Assembly (NCBI GenBank): GCA_003244185.1
Contig: QHBT01000008.1
Coordinates: 1 to 64,000, forward strand
Direction: 5' to 3'
From: Candidatus Dormiibacter spiritus
GTDB taxonomy: Bacteria > Chloroflexota > Dormibacteria > Dormibacterales > Dormibacteraceae
DNA: 64,000 nucleotides
In this document: positions 41,393 through 49,433 of the stretch, piece by piece
Position numbering within the stretch: position 1 is the stretch's first letter
How the letters are laid out: each line of letters begins with the position of its first letter
Translations under genes and position numbers: made by a program
The notes under the pieces: generated by a model
The model's database searches: none
The model's input: only the letters and a program-made list of their open reading frames with translations
Told to the model about the DNA's origin: nothing

Positions 41393-42289
41393 CTATTTCA
41401 TGCGGGGGTCGAGGGCGTCGCGAAGGCCGTCGCCCAGCAGGTTGAAGGCGAGGACGGCGCCGCAGATGCAGAGACCCGGATAGGTGAGCAAACCGGGGTC
41501 GCTGAAGATGTAGGTGTGGGAGAAGCCGAGCATGGCGCCCCACTCGGGCGTCGGCTGCTGAACACCCAGCCCCAGGAAGCCCAACCCGGCAGCCACCAGG
41601 ATGGCGCCGCCTAGCTGCAGGCTTGCCTGGACGATGAGAGGGCCGAGCGAGTTCGGCACCACGTGGCGGAGGAGGATCCGCCAGGACGGCACGCCCAGGG
41701 CGCGGGCGGCTTCCACATAGGGAGCTTCGCGGATGGACAGGGCCGAAGCGCGCACCAGCCGGATGAAGCCAGGCATGGCCACGATGGCCACCGAGACGAT
41801 CACGTTGCGGAGACCGACGCCCAGCGCTGCGACGAGTGAGATCGCCAGCAGGATGCTGGGAAAGGCGAGCATCACGTCCACCACGCGCTGGACGAGCAGG
41901 TCGACCCAGCCCCCGAAGTAGCCGGAGACGGCGCCCAGCGGCACGCCGACGACGAGACCAAGCGCCACAGCAGCCAGGGCGAGGGAGAGCGTGTAGCGGG
42001 CGCCGAAGAAGAGCCTGACCAGTTCATCGCGGCCCAAATCGTCGGTGCCCAGAGGATGCGCTGCCGAACGAGGGAGGAAGGCCAGGCTCAGATCCTGCGC
42101 AGTGGGGTCGGAGCGGAACAGCAGCGGGCCGATCAGGCTGGCGAGCACGAGGAAACCCAGCAGGATCATGCCGGCCACCGCGCTGTTGTGCCGCAGCAGC
42201 CGCCGCCAGAGCCTCGGCGCCGACTGCGGCGGCGCCTCGCTCAGAGCGAGCGGCGCGGCGTCAGTCGTACCGGATGCGAGGATCGACAT
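41393..42289 (-). CDS. Peptide/nickel-type ABC permease (DppC-like)
   Basis: This 298-residue inner-membrane permease has an N-terminal cytoplasmic segment then TM1 (AGMILLGFLVLASLIGPLLF), the HPLGTDDLGRDELVRLFFGA motif typical of DppC/OppC, and the EAA loop EAARALGVPSWRILLRHVVP. It forms a heterodimer with the DppB-like protein encoded upstream (29-base overlap). No ATPase gene is adjacent. Position next to the fucose genes suggests an oligosaccharide or sugar-acid substrate, but this family mainly imports peptides. Confidence 0.9.
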   Translation of the reverse strand: MSILASGTTDAAPLALSEAPPQSAPRLWRRLLRHNSAVAGMILLGFLVLASLIGPLLFRSDPTAQDLSLAFLPRSAAHPLGTDDLGRDELVRLFFGARYTLSLALAAVALGLVVGVPLGAVSGYFGGWVDLLVQRVVDVMLAFPSILLAISLVAALGVGLRNVIVSVAIVAMPGFIRLVRASALSIREAPYVEAARALGVPSWRILLRHVVPNSLGPLIVQASLQLGGAILVAAGLGFLGLGVQQPTPEWGAMLGFSHTYIFSDPGLLTYPGLCICGAVLAFNLLGDGLRDALDPRMK

Positions 42290-43181
42290 AGGCGTAGAGG
42301 AGGTCCGTGAACAGGTTCACGAAGATCAGCGCGGCAGCAAACACGAAGACAGTGCCCTGAACCACGGGGAAGTCGCGGGCGAAGATCGAGTCGACCAGCA
42401 GCCGGCCCAACCCCGGCCAGGCGTAGATGGTCTCGGTCAGGATGGCACCCCCCAGCAGGGTGCCGAACTGGAGTCCGATCACAGTGATGATCGGCAGCAG
42501 CGCGTTGCGCAGGGCGTGCTTGACCAGGACTGTGGGTCGGTCGGCGCCCTTGGCCCGAGCCGTCCGCACGAAGTCCAAATCCAACACCTCAAGCATCGCT
42601 GACCGCGTCTGGCGGGCGATGAAGCCGATCGAAAAGAAGGCCAGGGTCAAGGACGGCAGGATAAAGCCTGTCGGCTGGTTGGCGCCCGCCGCCGGCAGCA
42701 CGTGCAGGTTGACGGCGAAGAGGATGATCAGCAGCAGCCCGAGCCAGTAGACAGGCATGGAAACACCGAAGACCGAGAAGCTGGAGATGGCGAGGTCGAT
42801 CGGGTTGTCGTGGTTGGTGGCGGCGACCACCCCGAGGAAGACGCCGATCGCAACAGCCAGGATGGTGCTGATCACCGCCAGCTCCACCGTGTAGGGAGCA
42901 CGGCTAGCTATCTCGTTGAAAACGGGCTGCCCCGAGCGGACCGAGGTGCCCAGGTTTCCGCGGAGGAGATTGCCCATGAAAATCAGGTACTGGACCAGGA
43001 GAGGCTGGTCAAGGCCCAGCTGATGGCGGATGCGATCCACGTCTTCAGGCGTCGCATTGGCGCCGGCGATCACTCGGGCCGGGTCGCCGCCCTGCAGATG
43101 GACGAGGGCGAAGATGACTGTCGCCACCCCAAACAGGGTGGGGATGGCGATGAGGACCCGGCGCGCAATGTAGCTCAGCAC
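42261..43181 (-). CDS. Peptide/nickel-type ABC permease (DppB-like)
   Basis: This 306-residue permease starts MLSYIARRVLIAIPTLFGVA and has HQLGLDQPLLVQYLIFMGNL, GNLGTSVRSGQPVFNEIASR and the EAA-type FVRTARAKGADRPTVLVKHA, all characteristic of DppB/OppB. It has six TM helices. It is 19 bases downstream of the binding-protein gene and overlaps the DppC-like gene. Confidence 0.92.
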   Translation of the reverse strand: MLSYIARRVLIAIPTLFGVATVIFALVHLQGGDPARVIAGANATPEDVDRIRHQLGLDQPLLVQYLIFMGNLLRGNLGTSVRSGQPVFNEIASRAPYTVELAVISTILAVAIGVFLGVVAATNHDNPIDLAISSFSVFGVSMPVYWLGLLLIILFAVNLHVLPAAGANQPTGFILPSLTLAFFSIGFIARQTRSAMLEVLDLDFVRTARAKGADRPTVLVKHALRNALLPIITVIGLQFGTLLGGAILTETIYAWPGLGRLLVDSIFARDFPVVQGTVFVFAAALIFVNLFTDLLYAYVDPRIRYD

Positions 43182-43200
43182 GCGCCGGGTCCTTGGTCGA

Positions 43201-44775
43201 CTACGCGGGCGAGGCCCAGGACGTCACGAACTGCTCGTTGGCAAGCCCATAGATGCCTTTCACCTTGCTCGTGGTGACTATCGGGTTCTTCTGGTTGTAG
43301 AGGAAGATCCAGGGAGCATCCTTCCAGACCAGCTTGCCCGCGCTGCAGTAGTCCTGCTTGCGCTGATTGGCGTCCGTCTCGCCGTTGGCCTTGGTCACCA
43401 GATCGGTCACGCTCTGGTTGCTGTAGTACGAAGTGTTGAGGCCCTTGGGCGGAAAGTTGTCAGGGGTCATGATCTGGAACTGTTGCGCAGCATCGAGGAA
43501 GCTGGGCGCCCAGCCCAGCAGGTGCATGTCGGCGGTCGCCTGGTCGGGCGGCACATTGACCATGCGCGAGAGGTAGGTGGGCCAATCACTGGGGTTGGCC
43601 AACTCAACCTGGAGGCCGACCTTGCGCAGGTCGCCCGCCACTGCCTGCGCCACCTGGTAATCGCCTATGTAGCGGCCCTGGGGGGAGATGATCTTGAGCT
43701 TCATTCCCTCGGCGCCGGCGTCCTTCAGCATCTGCTTGGCCTTGTCAGGGTTGTAGTCATACTTGCCGGTGCTGCAATAGCCGAACAGCGCCTTGGACAT
43801 CGGGGCATCCAGCGGCGTGGCGGCGCCGAACAGGGCGTTCTTGACTATCGCATCCTTGTTCACCGCGTAGTTCAGCGCCTCCCGCACCGCCGGCTTCTGC
43901 AGCAGCGGCTGGAACTTGCCAGGGGTATTGATGCTCATGAAGATGGTGCGATCGGAGGGGCCGAGGATGACCTTCAGGTCCTGGCTCTGCTGCAGCGCGG
44001 GCAGGTCGTTGGCGGGTGGCAGGTAGGAGACGTCCGCCTGGCCTGCTTTCACCAACGCCTCACGCGTCGCCGCGTCCGGCACCACCTTGTAGACCTGCGC
44101 GTCGTAGTTCGGCTTGCTGCCCCAGTAGCTCGGGTTCTTGTCGAAGGTCACGTGGTCGCCGTTGACCCGCTCCTTGAACACGTAAGGCCCGGTGCCGACC
44201 GGCTTCTGGATCAGCGCGGGTGTGTTGGGCGCCTGACTGACAGAGTTAGGTGCGATGACAGCGGCGGCGGCCTGGGTCATCGCCCCCAAAAACGGCGGGA
44301 AAGGAGTTTTCAGGGTGATCTTGACGTGGCTGTCGTCGACCACGTCTGTGCTCTTGATGACGCGCAGGACGCCTGGCTGGGTCTTGAAGGTTGCGGGGCT
44401 CAGCATCCTGTCCAGCGAGAACTTGACGGCCGCTGCGTTGAACGGCTCACCATCGCTGAACTTGACCCCCTGCCGAAGCGTGAAGCTGTAGCTGAGGCCG
44501 TCCGCGGCGGCGTCCCATTTTTCGGCCAGGACCGGCTTCAAAGTGTTCTTCTCGTCGTAGGCGAGGAGCGGCTCGGTGATCATCAAGACCATCTGCTGAA
44601 CAGTGGTGGTGGTCTGCGCGGCCGGATCCAGCGTGTCGGGGTCGATGCCGACCGCCACCGTCAGCGTGCCACCATGCTTGGGGCCGCTCTGCTGATTGGA
44701 AGTGCTGGTGCCGCCGCCGCAGGCGGCGATCAGCAATCCCGCCAGCATGAGGAGGCCAAGCGGTCTTGATCTCAT
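43201..44775 (-). CDS. Peptide/oligosaccharide ABC substrate-binding lipoprotein
   Basis: This 524-residue cluster-C (SBP_bac_5) binding protein has lipobox LIAACGGG, then HGGTLTVAVGIDPDTLDPAA, SFTLRQGVKFSDGEPFNAAA, GTGPYVFKERVNGDHVTFDK and REALNYAVNKDAIVKNALFG. It captures the solute and delivers it to the DppB/C-like pair. AGGAGAAGC precedes ATG 44775, and a near-consensus promoter lies further upstream. It is the first gene of a three-gene minus-strand transport operon. Confidence 0.92.
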   Translation of the reverse strand: MRSRPLGLLMLAGLLIAACGGGTSTSNQQSGPKHGGTLTVAVGIDPDTLDPAAQTTTTVQQMVLMITEPLLAYDEKNTLKPVLAEKWDAAADGLSYSFTLRQGVKFSDGEPFNAAAVKFSLDRMLSPATFKTQPGVLRVIKSTDVVDDSHVKITLKTPFPPFLGAMTQAAAAVIAPNSVSQAPNTPALIQKPVGTGPYVFKERVNGDHVTFDKNPSYWGSKPNYDAQVYKVVPDAATREALVKAGQADVSYLPPANDLPALQQSQDLKVILGPSDRTIFMSINTPGKFQPLLQKPAVREALNYAVNKDAIVKNALFGAATPLDAPMSKALFGYCSTGKYDYNPDKAKQMLKDAGAEGMKLKIISPQGRYIGDYQVAQAVAGDLRKVGLQVELANPSDWPTYLSRMVNVPPDQATADMHLLGWAPSFLDAAQQFQIMTPDNFPPKGLNTSYYSNQSVTDLVTKANGETDANQRKQDYCSAGKLVWKDAPWIFLYNQKNPIVTTSKVKGIYGLANEQFVTSWASPA

Positions 44776-44813
44776 TGCTTCTCCTAGAGGAATGGTCGGC
44801 TCCGGAAGTGTGG

Positions 44814-44842
44814 ATTATAAGTCTGGACCGTTCAACCTCCAA
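44814..44842 (-). promoter_or_regulatory. Sigma-70-like promoter of the binding-protein operon
   Basis: On the minus strand TTGGAG (complement of 44837-44842) is followed by a 17-base spacer and a perfect TATAAT (complement of 44814-44819). This is about 40 bases before ATG 44775, leaving a leader with a Shine-Dalgarno. It is the best -35/-10 pair I found in the window. Confidence 0.7.
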
Positions 44843-44933
44843 GCGGCGAACGGAGCCGGGAGGGCGGTGTCAGCTGCGCGGCAGGTGCGGCCATGGTAGC
44901 CCGCGGCAAGGTCCGCCAAAGCTGGGGTGCAGA

Positions 44934-46421
44934 ATGACGTTCATGGATAGGGACCGCACGCGCGAGCGCTTGTCGACCGAGGAGTTCGACCTGGTGGTGA
45001 TGGGAGCCGGGGTGATTGGCGCCCGAATCGCCTTCGAAGCTGCCCACGCCGGCGCCAAGGTGGCGCTGATCGACGCCCGCGACTTCGGCTCCGCCACCTC
45101 CAGCGCCTCCTCCAAGCTGATCCACGGCGGCCTCCGCTACCTGCAGATGTATGACTTCGGCCTGGTCCACGAGGCCCATCAAGAGCGGGCCAAACTGCTC
45201 GATCGCATAGCGCCTCACCTGGTGAAGCGTCTCGACTTCGTCATCCCGGTCTTCAAAGGTGGCCCGCACAACGTGCCGATGATCGCGGGCGCCATGCTCA
45301 CCTACGCGGCCCTTTCAGGGTTCCGCCACAGCCATTCTCGAATGGTCGGCCGGAAGGGCGCTCAGCGCTTGATCCCAGCTCTCCAGGGGAACGGGTTTCG
45401 CGCCGCCGGCGTTTACGAGGACGCCCAGACCCACGACAGCCGGATAGTCCTGGCCACCGTCCAGGCCGCGGCCCAGGCCGGTGCTGCAGTCATGAACCAC
45501 CTGCCGGTGACCGAGCTGGAGATCTTGAGCGGCCGCGTGACAGGTGTTCGCTGTGACGGGCTGCGCATCGGCGCCAAGCAGGTGATCAACGCCACAGGCC
45601 CTTGGGTCGATCGGATCCGCCTGCTGGAGGACCCCGACGCAGAGCCCATGGCGCGGCTTAGCAAGGGTGTCCACCTGGTTCTCGACGCGCCCCAGGAACC
45701 CTGGCACGCCGCCCTCACCACGCCGCTGCCGGGCGGCCGAGTGACCTTTGCGGTGCCGTGGGAGGGGATGCTGCTGCTCGGCACCACCGACACGGAGTAC
45801 GGGGGAGATCCAGCTGCTCTGGCGGTCACCCCAGACGACGTGGACACGATCCTCGCTGAGGCGGCGACCGGGCTGCCGGCGGAATTGCTGGCACGGGAGC
45901 GGATCCGCTACACGTTCGCCGGGCTACGCGTGCTGCCCAAAAGCGATGGCACCACATCGGGCGCCAAACGAGAGGAGGTGGTTCGAACCGGGCCCGCCGG
46001 CATGGTGTCGGTCGCCGGTGGCAAGCTCACGACCCACCGCCAGATAGCGCTGAAGGTGCTGCGCCATCTGCCCGACTTCTCGCAGTCGGGCATCACCGAC
46101 GAGCCACTGCCAGGCCAGGGTCCGCTGCCCGAGCGGCCGGTCGAGGTGGAGCCGAGGATCTGGGACCATCTCACCCACCTCTACGGCGACCGTGCCGCCC
46201 ACGTCGCGTCGCTGGGGCTGGAACCGATCCATCCCGATGGGCCTGATATCTGGGGCCAGGTGCATCAGGCCCGAAGCCAGGAGTGGGCTCAGACAGTCGA
46301 CGACGTCATCCGCCGCCGGACCACCCTCCAGATCCGGGGCTTGGCTACCGATGACGTCCGCCGGCGAATCGATGCAACGCTGTCCTCGGAGCCTGTGTTG
46401 CAGTCAGTGGATGGCCCCTGA
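44934..46421 (+). CDS. glpD: FAD-dependent glycerol-3-phosphate dehydrogenase
   Basis: This 495-residue flavoprotein oxidises glycerol-3-phosphate to dihydroxyacetone phosphate at the membrane. The FAD dinucleotide motif reads LVVMGAGVIGARIAFEAAHA, followed by FGSATSSASSKLIHGGLRYL, the GlpD signature, and later VINATGPWVDRIR, FAVPWEGMLLLGTTDTEYGG and SVAGGKLTTHRQIA. ATG 44934 or ATG 44943 could be the start. It is divergent from the binding-protein operon and overlaps the next sigma gene start. No glpK or glpF is nearby. Confidence 0.93.
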   Translation: MTFMDRDRTRERLSTEEFDLVVMGAGVIGARIAFEAAHAGAKVALIDARDFGSATSSASSKLIHGGLRYLQMYDFGLVHEAHQERAKLLDRIAPHLVKRLDFVIPVFKGGPHNVPMIAGAMLTYAALSGFRHSHSRMVGRKGAQRLIPALQGNGFRAAGVYEDAQTHDSRIVLATVQAAAQAGAAVMNHLPVTELEILSGRVTGVRCDGLRIGAKQVINATGPWVDRIRLLEDPDAEPMARLSKGVHLVLDAPQEPWHAALTTPLPGGRVTFAVPWEGMLLLGTTDTEYGGDPAALAVTPDDVDTILAEAATGLPAELLARERIRYTFAGLRVLPKSDGTTSGAKREEVVRTGPAGMVSVAGGKLTTHRQIALKVLRHLPDFSQSGITDEPLPGQGPLPERPVEVEPRIWDHLTHLYGDRAAHVASLGLEPIHPDGPDIWGQVHQARSQEWAQTVDDVIRRRTTLQIRGLATDDVRRRIDATLSSEPVLQSVDGP

Positions 46422-46977
46422 AGAGCTGACCCAATGGCTGGCCCGTGACCTCGATGCCGGCTTCGAGGAGGTGGTCAGAACGCACCAGCACAGGCTTTTT
46501 GCGCTGGCGCTGGGAATGTGCGGGAATCCGCACGACGCCGAGGAGGTGGCCCAGGACACGTTCGTCCGCGCCTATCGGGCGCTGAAGCGTTTTCCCCCTG
46601 AGCGGTTGGAAGAGCTGAGGCTGGCGGCCTGGCTGTCGCGCATAGCGGTCAACGTGGTGCGCAACCGGGTCCGCTCCCGCCGTCCCGCGTTGGCGTTGCT
46701 GGCTGGGGCCGAGGCTGAGGGCGTCGAGGTGCCGGAGCGCCGGGCCGGGCCCGAGCGCACAGTGCTGGCTCGCGCCGGCGTCCGCCGTCTGGCGGGTCTG
46801 GTAGCTGCTTTGCCGCGTGCCCAGCGCGAAGCAGTGCTGCTGCATTCGGTGCAGCAGCTGACCTACGCGGAGGTCGCCGGCGCGCTGAATCTGAGCGAGG
46901 CGACAGTCAGAAGCAACGTCCACAGAGGTCTGCAGGCGCTCCGCGCGCGGGCCGGTTGGTTGAGCGAGGTGAGCTGA
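46411..46977 (+). CDS. ECF sigma factor paired with an alkyltransferase gene
   Basis: This 188-residue ECF sigma factor has region 2 (FEEVVRTHQHRLFALALGMC, NPHDAEEVAQDTFVRAYRAL), an Arg-rich linker, and region 4 (LPRAQREAVLLHSVQQLTYA, EVAGALNLSEATVRSNVHRG). It starts inside the end of glpD and ends one base before the Ogt-AdaN fusion gene, the place normally held by an anti-sigma gene. This suggests control linked to DNA alkylation, which is inference. Confidence 0.9.
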   Translation: MAPEELTQWLARDLDAGFEEVVRTHQHRLFALALGMCGNPHDAEEVAQDTFVRAYRALKRFPPERLEELRLAAWLSRIAVNVVRNRVRSRRPALALLAGAEAEGVEVPERRAGPERTVLARAGVRRLAGLVAALPRAQREAVLLHSVQQLTYAEVAGALNLSEATVRSNVHRGLQALRARAGWLSEVS

Positions 46978-46978
46978 G

Positions 46979-47746
46979 ATGAACATGGTGGAAGAGGCTC
47001 TGCATGAGCTGAGCGCAGCCCGAGCCCCTGACGGGTTCCTGGAGCGGACGCTCCGCGCCTGCGGTCTGCGCGACTCGTACGCGAAGGTGGCCACGCCCAT
47101 CGGCGATTATTTCGTGGCCTGGCGGGGGAACCGCGTCTCCGCGGTGTCGCGGGCGGATAAGGGCCTGGAATCCTTCCTGAACTGGTTCGCCAGCGAGGTG
47201 GGCCGATCCCTGGAACCAGCTGAGGGCGTCCCCGCGCTGATCCGCCGTGCCCTGCTGGCGACGCGGGGACAGGGATTGAGCTACGACTTCGGTCAGCTGA
47301 CAGAATTCGAGCAAGCAGTGCTGCGCAAGACACTCGAGATCCCCCGCGGTGAGGTGCGCAGCTACGGCTGGGTGGCGCGGGAGATCGGTCGACCTGGCGC
47401 TGTGCGGGCGGTCGGAACCGCTCTGCGCCACAACCCCATCCCTCTGCTCATTCCCTGCCACCGAGTGGTCAGGGGCGACGGAGAGCTAGGAAACTATGCC
47501 GGCGGGCACCCCGAATTGAAGAAGGACATCCTGAAACTGGAGGGCCTGGACCTCGGTTGGCTGGAGGATCTGGCTCGGCGCCACAAGCGCTTCCTGGGCA
47601 GCCGCACGACTCACGTGTTCTGTCAGCCAACTTGCTCCCACGCTCGCCGCATAGCGCTTGACAACCGAGTGGAGTTCAGTGCCGAGCAGGAGGCCAGGGC
47701 GGCTGGTTACAGGCCGTGCCGAGACTGCCGGCCCGTGGCGGCTTAG
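46979..47746 (+). CDS. ogt: O6-alkylguanine-DNA alkyltransferase fused to an Ada-type metal-binding domain
   Basis: This 255-residue fusion begins with about 40 residues (EEALHELSAARAPDGFLERT) before an Ogt N-terminal-like domain. The methyltransferase domain (about 100-190) carries GEVRSYGWVAREIGRPGAVR and acceptor Cys in LIPCHRVVRG. The C-terminal ~55 residues match the Ada N-terminal zinc domain that takes methyl groups from phosphotriesters: HVFCQPTCSHARR, then GYRPCRDCRP (C-x3-C and C-x2-C ligands). The order is reversed relative to Ada and no AraC helix-turn-helix is present. GAGGTGA precedes ATG 46979. It is tightly coupled to an ECF sigma. Confidence 0.9.
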   Translation: MNMVEEALHELSAARAPDGFLERTLRACGLRDSYAKVATPIGDYFVAWRGNRVSAVSRADKGLESFLNWFASEVGRSLEPAEGVPALIRRALLATRGQGLSYDFGQLTEFEQAVLRKTLEIPRGEVRSYGWVAREIGRPGAVRAVGTALRHNPIPLLIPCHRVVRGDGELGNYAGGHPELKKDILKLEGLDLGWLEDLARRHKRFLGSRTTHVFCQPTCSHARRIALDNRVEFSAEQEARAAGYRPCRDCRPVAA

Positions 47747-47802
47747 GATCTCAAGCAAGAGATCCCGACAGCAACCGTCCGACTGCGAAGGAGGCTCGCC
47801 CC

Positions 47803-48237
47803 ATGTACAGCCGCATATTGGTATCGGTCGACAGGTCCAGCGACTCGCAGAAAGCCGTGGCGGCTGCTGCCGAGCTGGGCGCGAAGTTCGGTTCTGACGT
47901 GCTTGTCGTTCACGCGCCGGACATACCTCGAGCCGTCGTGACGGGGCACGGCGCTGTGCCCGCCAGCGATACCGGCATGGAGAGCGAGGCCGAGGCGCAG
48001 CAGATGGTGGATGAGGCAGTGGCCGAGCTGGAGCGGGCGGGCGTCAGGGTCACCGGCCAAGCGCTGACCGGCGGTCGTGCGATCGCGAGTGAGATCTTGG
48101 CCGCCGCCGAACGGCATCAAGCAGATCTCATAGTGCTCGGCTCGCGGGGCATGTCGTACATCTCGGAGTTCATGCTCGGCAGCGTGGCGCACAAGGTCAT
48201 CCACCTGGCCAAGTGTCCCGTGCTGCTGGCTCGCTGA
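47803..48237 (+). CDS. Universal stress protein UspA family
   Basis: This 144-residue single-domain Usp starts MYSRILVSVDRSSDSQKAVA and has an ATP-binding loop VLGSRGMSYISEFMLGSVAHKVIH (split here as GSRGMSYIS and GSVAHKVIH) typical of nucleotide-binding members. AAGGAGG lies 8 bases before ATG 47803. It follows the alkyltransferase gene by about 56 bases and may share stress regulation. Confidence 0.92.
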   Translation: MYSRILVSVDRSSDSQKAVAAAAELGAKFGSDVLVVHAPDIPRAVVTGHGAVPASDTGMESEAEAQQMVDEAVAELERAGVRVTGQALTGGRAIASEILAAAERHQADLIVLGSRGMSYISEFMLGSVAHKVIHLAKCPVLLAR

Positions 48238-48248
48238 GGCCCAGCAAA

Positions 48249-48851
48249 ATGAGCCATGACGAGCGTCGGGTCTTCGTGCTGGCCGATCAGGCTTTGCAGC
48301 GGGTGGTCGATCAGATTGGGGACGGGCAGTGGCAGATGAACATGCCGGCCGAGTTCCAGCGGAGGCAAACGGACAAGCCCGTCACGCTGCGCGAGATCAT
48401 CAACTACCACGCCTACGACGAGGCCTGGGTGCCCGATATGCTGGCCGGCCTGACGATGGCTGAGGCGGGGCAGGACAAGTTCCAGGGCGACCTTCTGGGC
48501 GACGACCCCAAGGCCAGCTTTGCCGCCCTCGTCGCCCAGGCCTGCGCGGCGGTCCAGGGTCTGGACGACTTCCAGCGCACCGTTCACTGCTCGTTCGGTG
48601 ACTATTCGGCTCAGGAGTATCTCTGGCAGATCAGCGGGTTTCGCGGCCTGCGCGCCAACGACATCGCCAAGGTGATCGGCGTGGATCCAACGCTGCCCGA
48701 CGAGCTCGTCGAGGGGCTCTGGGCCCAGATCGAGCCTCAGGCGGAGGAGTTGCGGGGGATCGGAGTCTTCGCTCCCAAGGTCCAGGTCCCTGAGAGCGCG
48801 AGCCTGCAGGATCGGCTGCTGGGGTTGACGGGCCGCCAACCGAACGGCTGA
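48249..48851 (+). CDS. DinB/maleylpyruvate isomerase-like protein
   Basis: This 200-residue protein of the TIGR03086/MDMPI N-terminal-like type has ADQALQRVVDQIGDGQWQMN, then VTLREIINYHAYDEAWVPDM with the first metal His, and a C-terminal helix SAQEYLWQISGFRGLRANDI where the usual His residues are missing. It may be a thiol-dependent enzyme or an inactive relative. It starts 11 bases after the usp gene on the same strand. Confidence 0.75.
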   Translation: MSHDERRVFVLADQALQRVVDQIGDGQWQMNMPAEFQRRQTDKPVTLREIINYHAYDEAWVPDMLAGLTMAEAGQDKFQGDLLGDDPKASFAALVAQACAAVQGLDDFQRTVHCSFGDYSAQEYLWQISGFRGLRANDIAKVIGVDPTLPDELVEGLWAQIEPQAEELRGIGVFAPKVQVPESASLQDRLLGLTGRQPNG

Positions 48852-48883
48852 GACCCGCGCGGCCGAGGCTAAGGACGCTTTCG

Positions 48884-49393
48884 CTAAGCTTCCGCGACCC
48901 GGACGCCGCTCACCACCGGCGGCTGGCTCGACCAGGGGAAGAGCACCCAGCTGTCAGTGCGCTTCCAGACGTAGTCGCACTTGACAATCGAACGGCTCTT
49001 CTCGTAGATGACAGCCGATCGCGCCTCGACCACATGGTCGGCGCAGAAGTCAGTGACCAGCTTCAGGGTGTGGCCAGTGTCGGCCACATCATCCACCACC
49101 AGCACCGAGGCTCCCTTGATGTCGACGACGTTCAGCAGCGGCGGCAGCATGACCGGCAGGTCCAACCGCTGATCGATGCCCGTGTAGAACTCGACGTTCA
49201 TGGTGAATAGGTTCTTCACTCCCAGCGCGTAGGAGAGGCAGGCGGCCGGTAGCAGGCCGCCCCGGGCGACGCCCAGAATGATCGTGGGCCGGTAGCGGCT
49301 GTCGGCCACCATCTGGGCCAGGTCCCTGCCCGCCTCGCCGAAGAGGTCCCAGGTGAGGACCTCGCGGGCCGGCGCAGCGTCTTCGCTCAGCAT
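48884..49393 (-). CDS. Purine-type phosphoribosyltransferase
   Basis: This PRTase of about 169 residues has the PRPP loop VLVVDDVADTGHTLKLVTDF and an N-terminal TWDLFGEAGRDLAQMVADSR followed by PTIILGVARGGLLPAACLSY, resembling Gpt/hypoxanthine-xanthine enzymes of archaea and some bacteria. It would salvage a nucleobase to its nucleotide, but the base is not certain. A TAGCCT -10-like box (complement of 49401-49406) lies seven bases before ATG 49393, another leaderless case. Confidence 0.87.
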   Translation of the reverse strand: MLSEDAAPAREVLTWDLFGEAGRDLAQMVADSRYRPTIILGVARGGLLPAACLSYALGVKNLFTMNVEFYTGIDQRLDLPVMLPPLLNVVDIKGASVLVVDDVADTGHTLKLVTDFCADHVVEARSAVIYEKSRSIVKCDYVWKRTDSWVLFPWSSQPPVVSGVRVAEA

Positions 49394-49433
49394 CGTCCTA
49401 AGGCTAGTTGACTGTCCGCGAGCGAGTGCTTCT

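Noticed and set aside
43483-44769. Very long open frame opposite the binding-protein gene
   Set aside because: It is an antisense shadow caused by GC-rich codon bias. The minus-strand product has a lipobox and clear SBP motifs, and the antisense translation has no family features.
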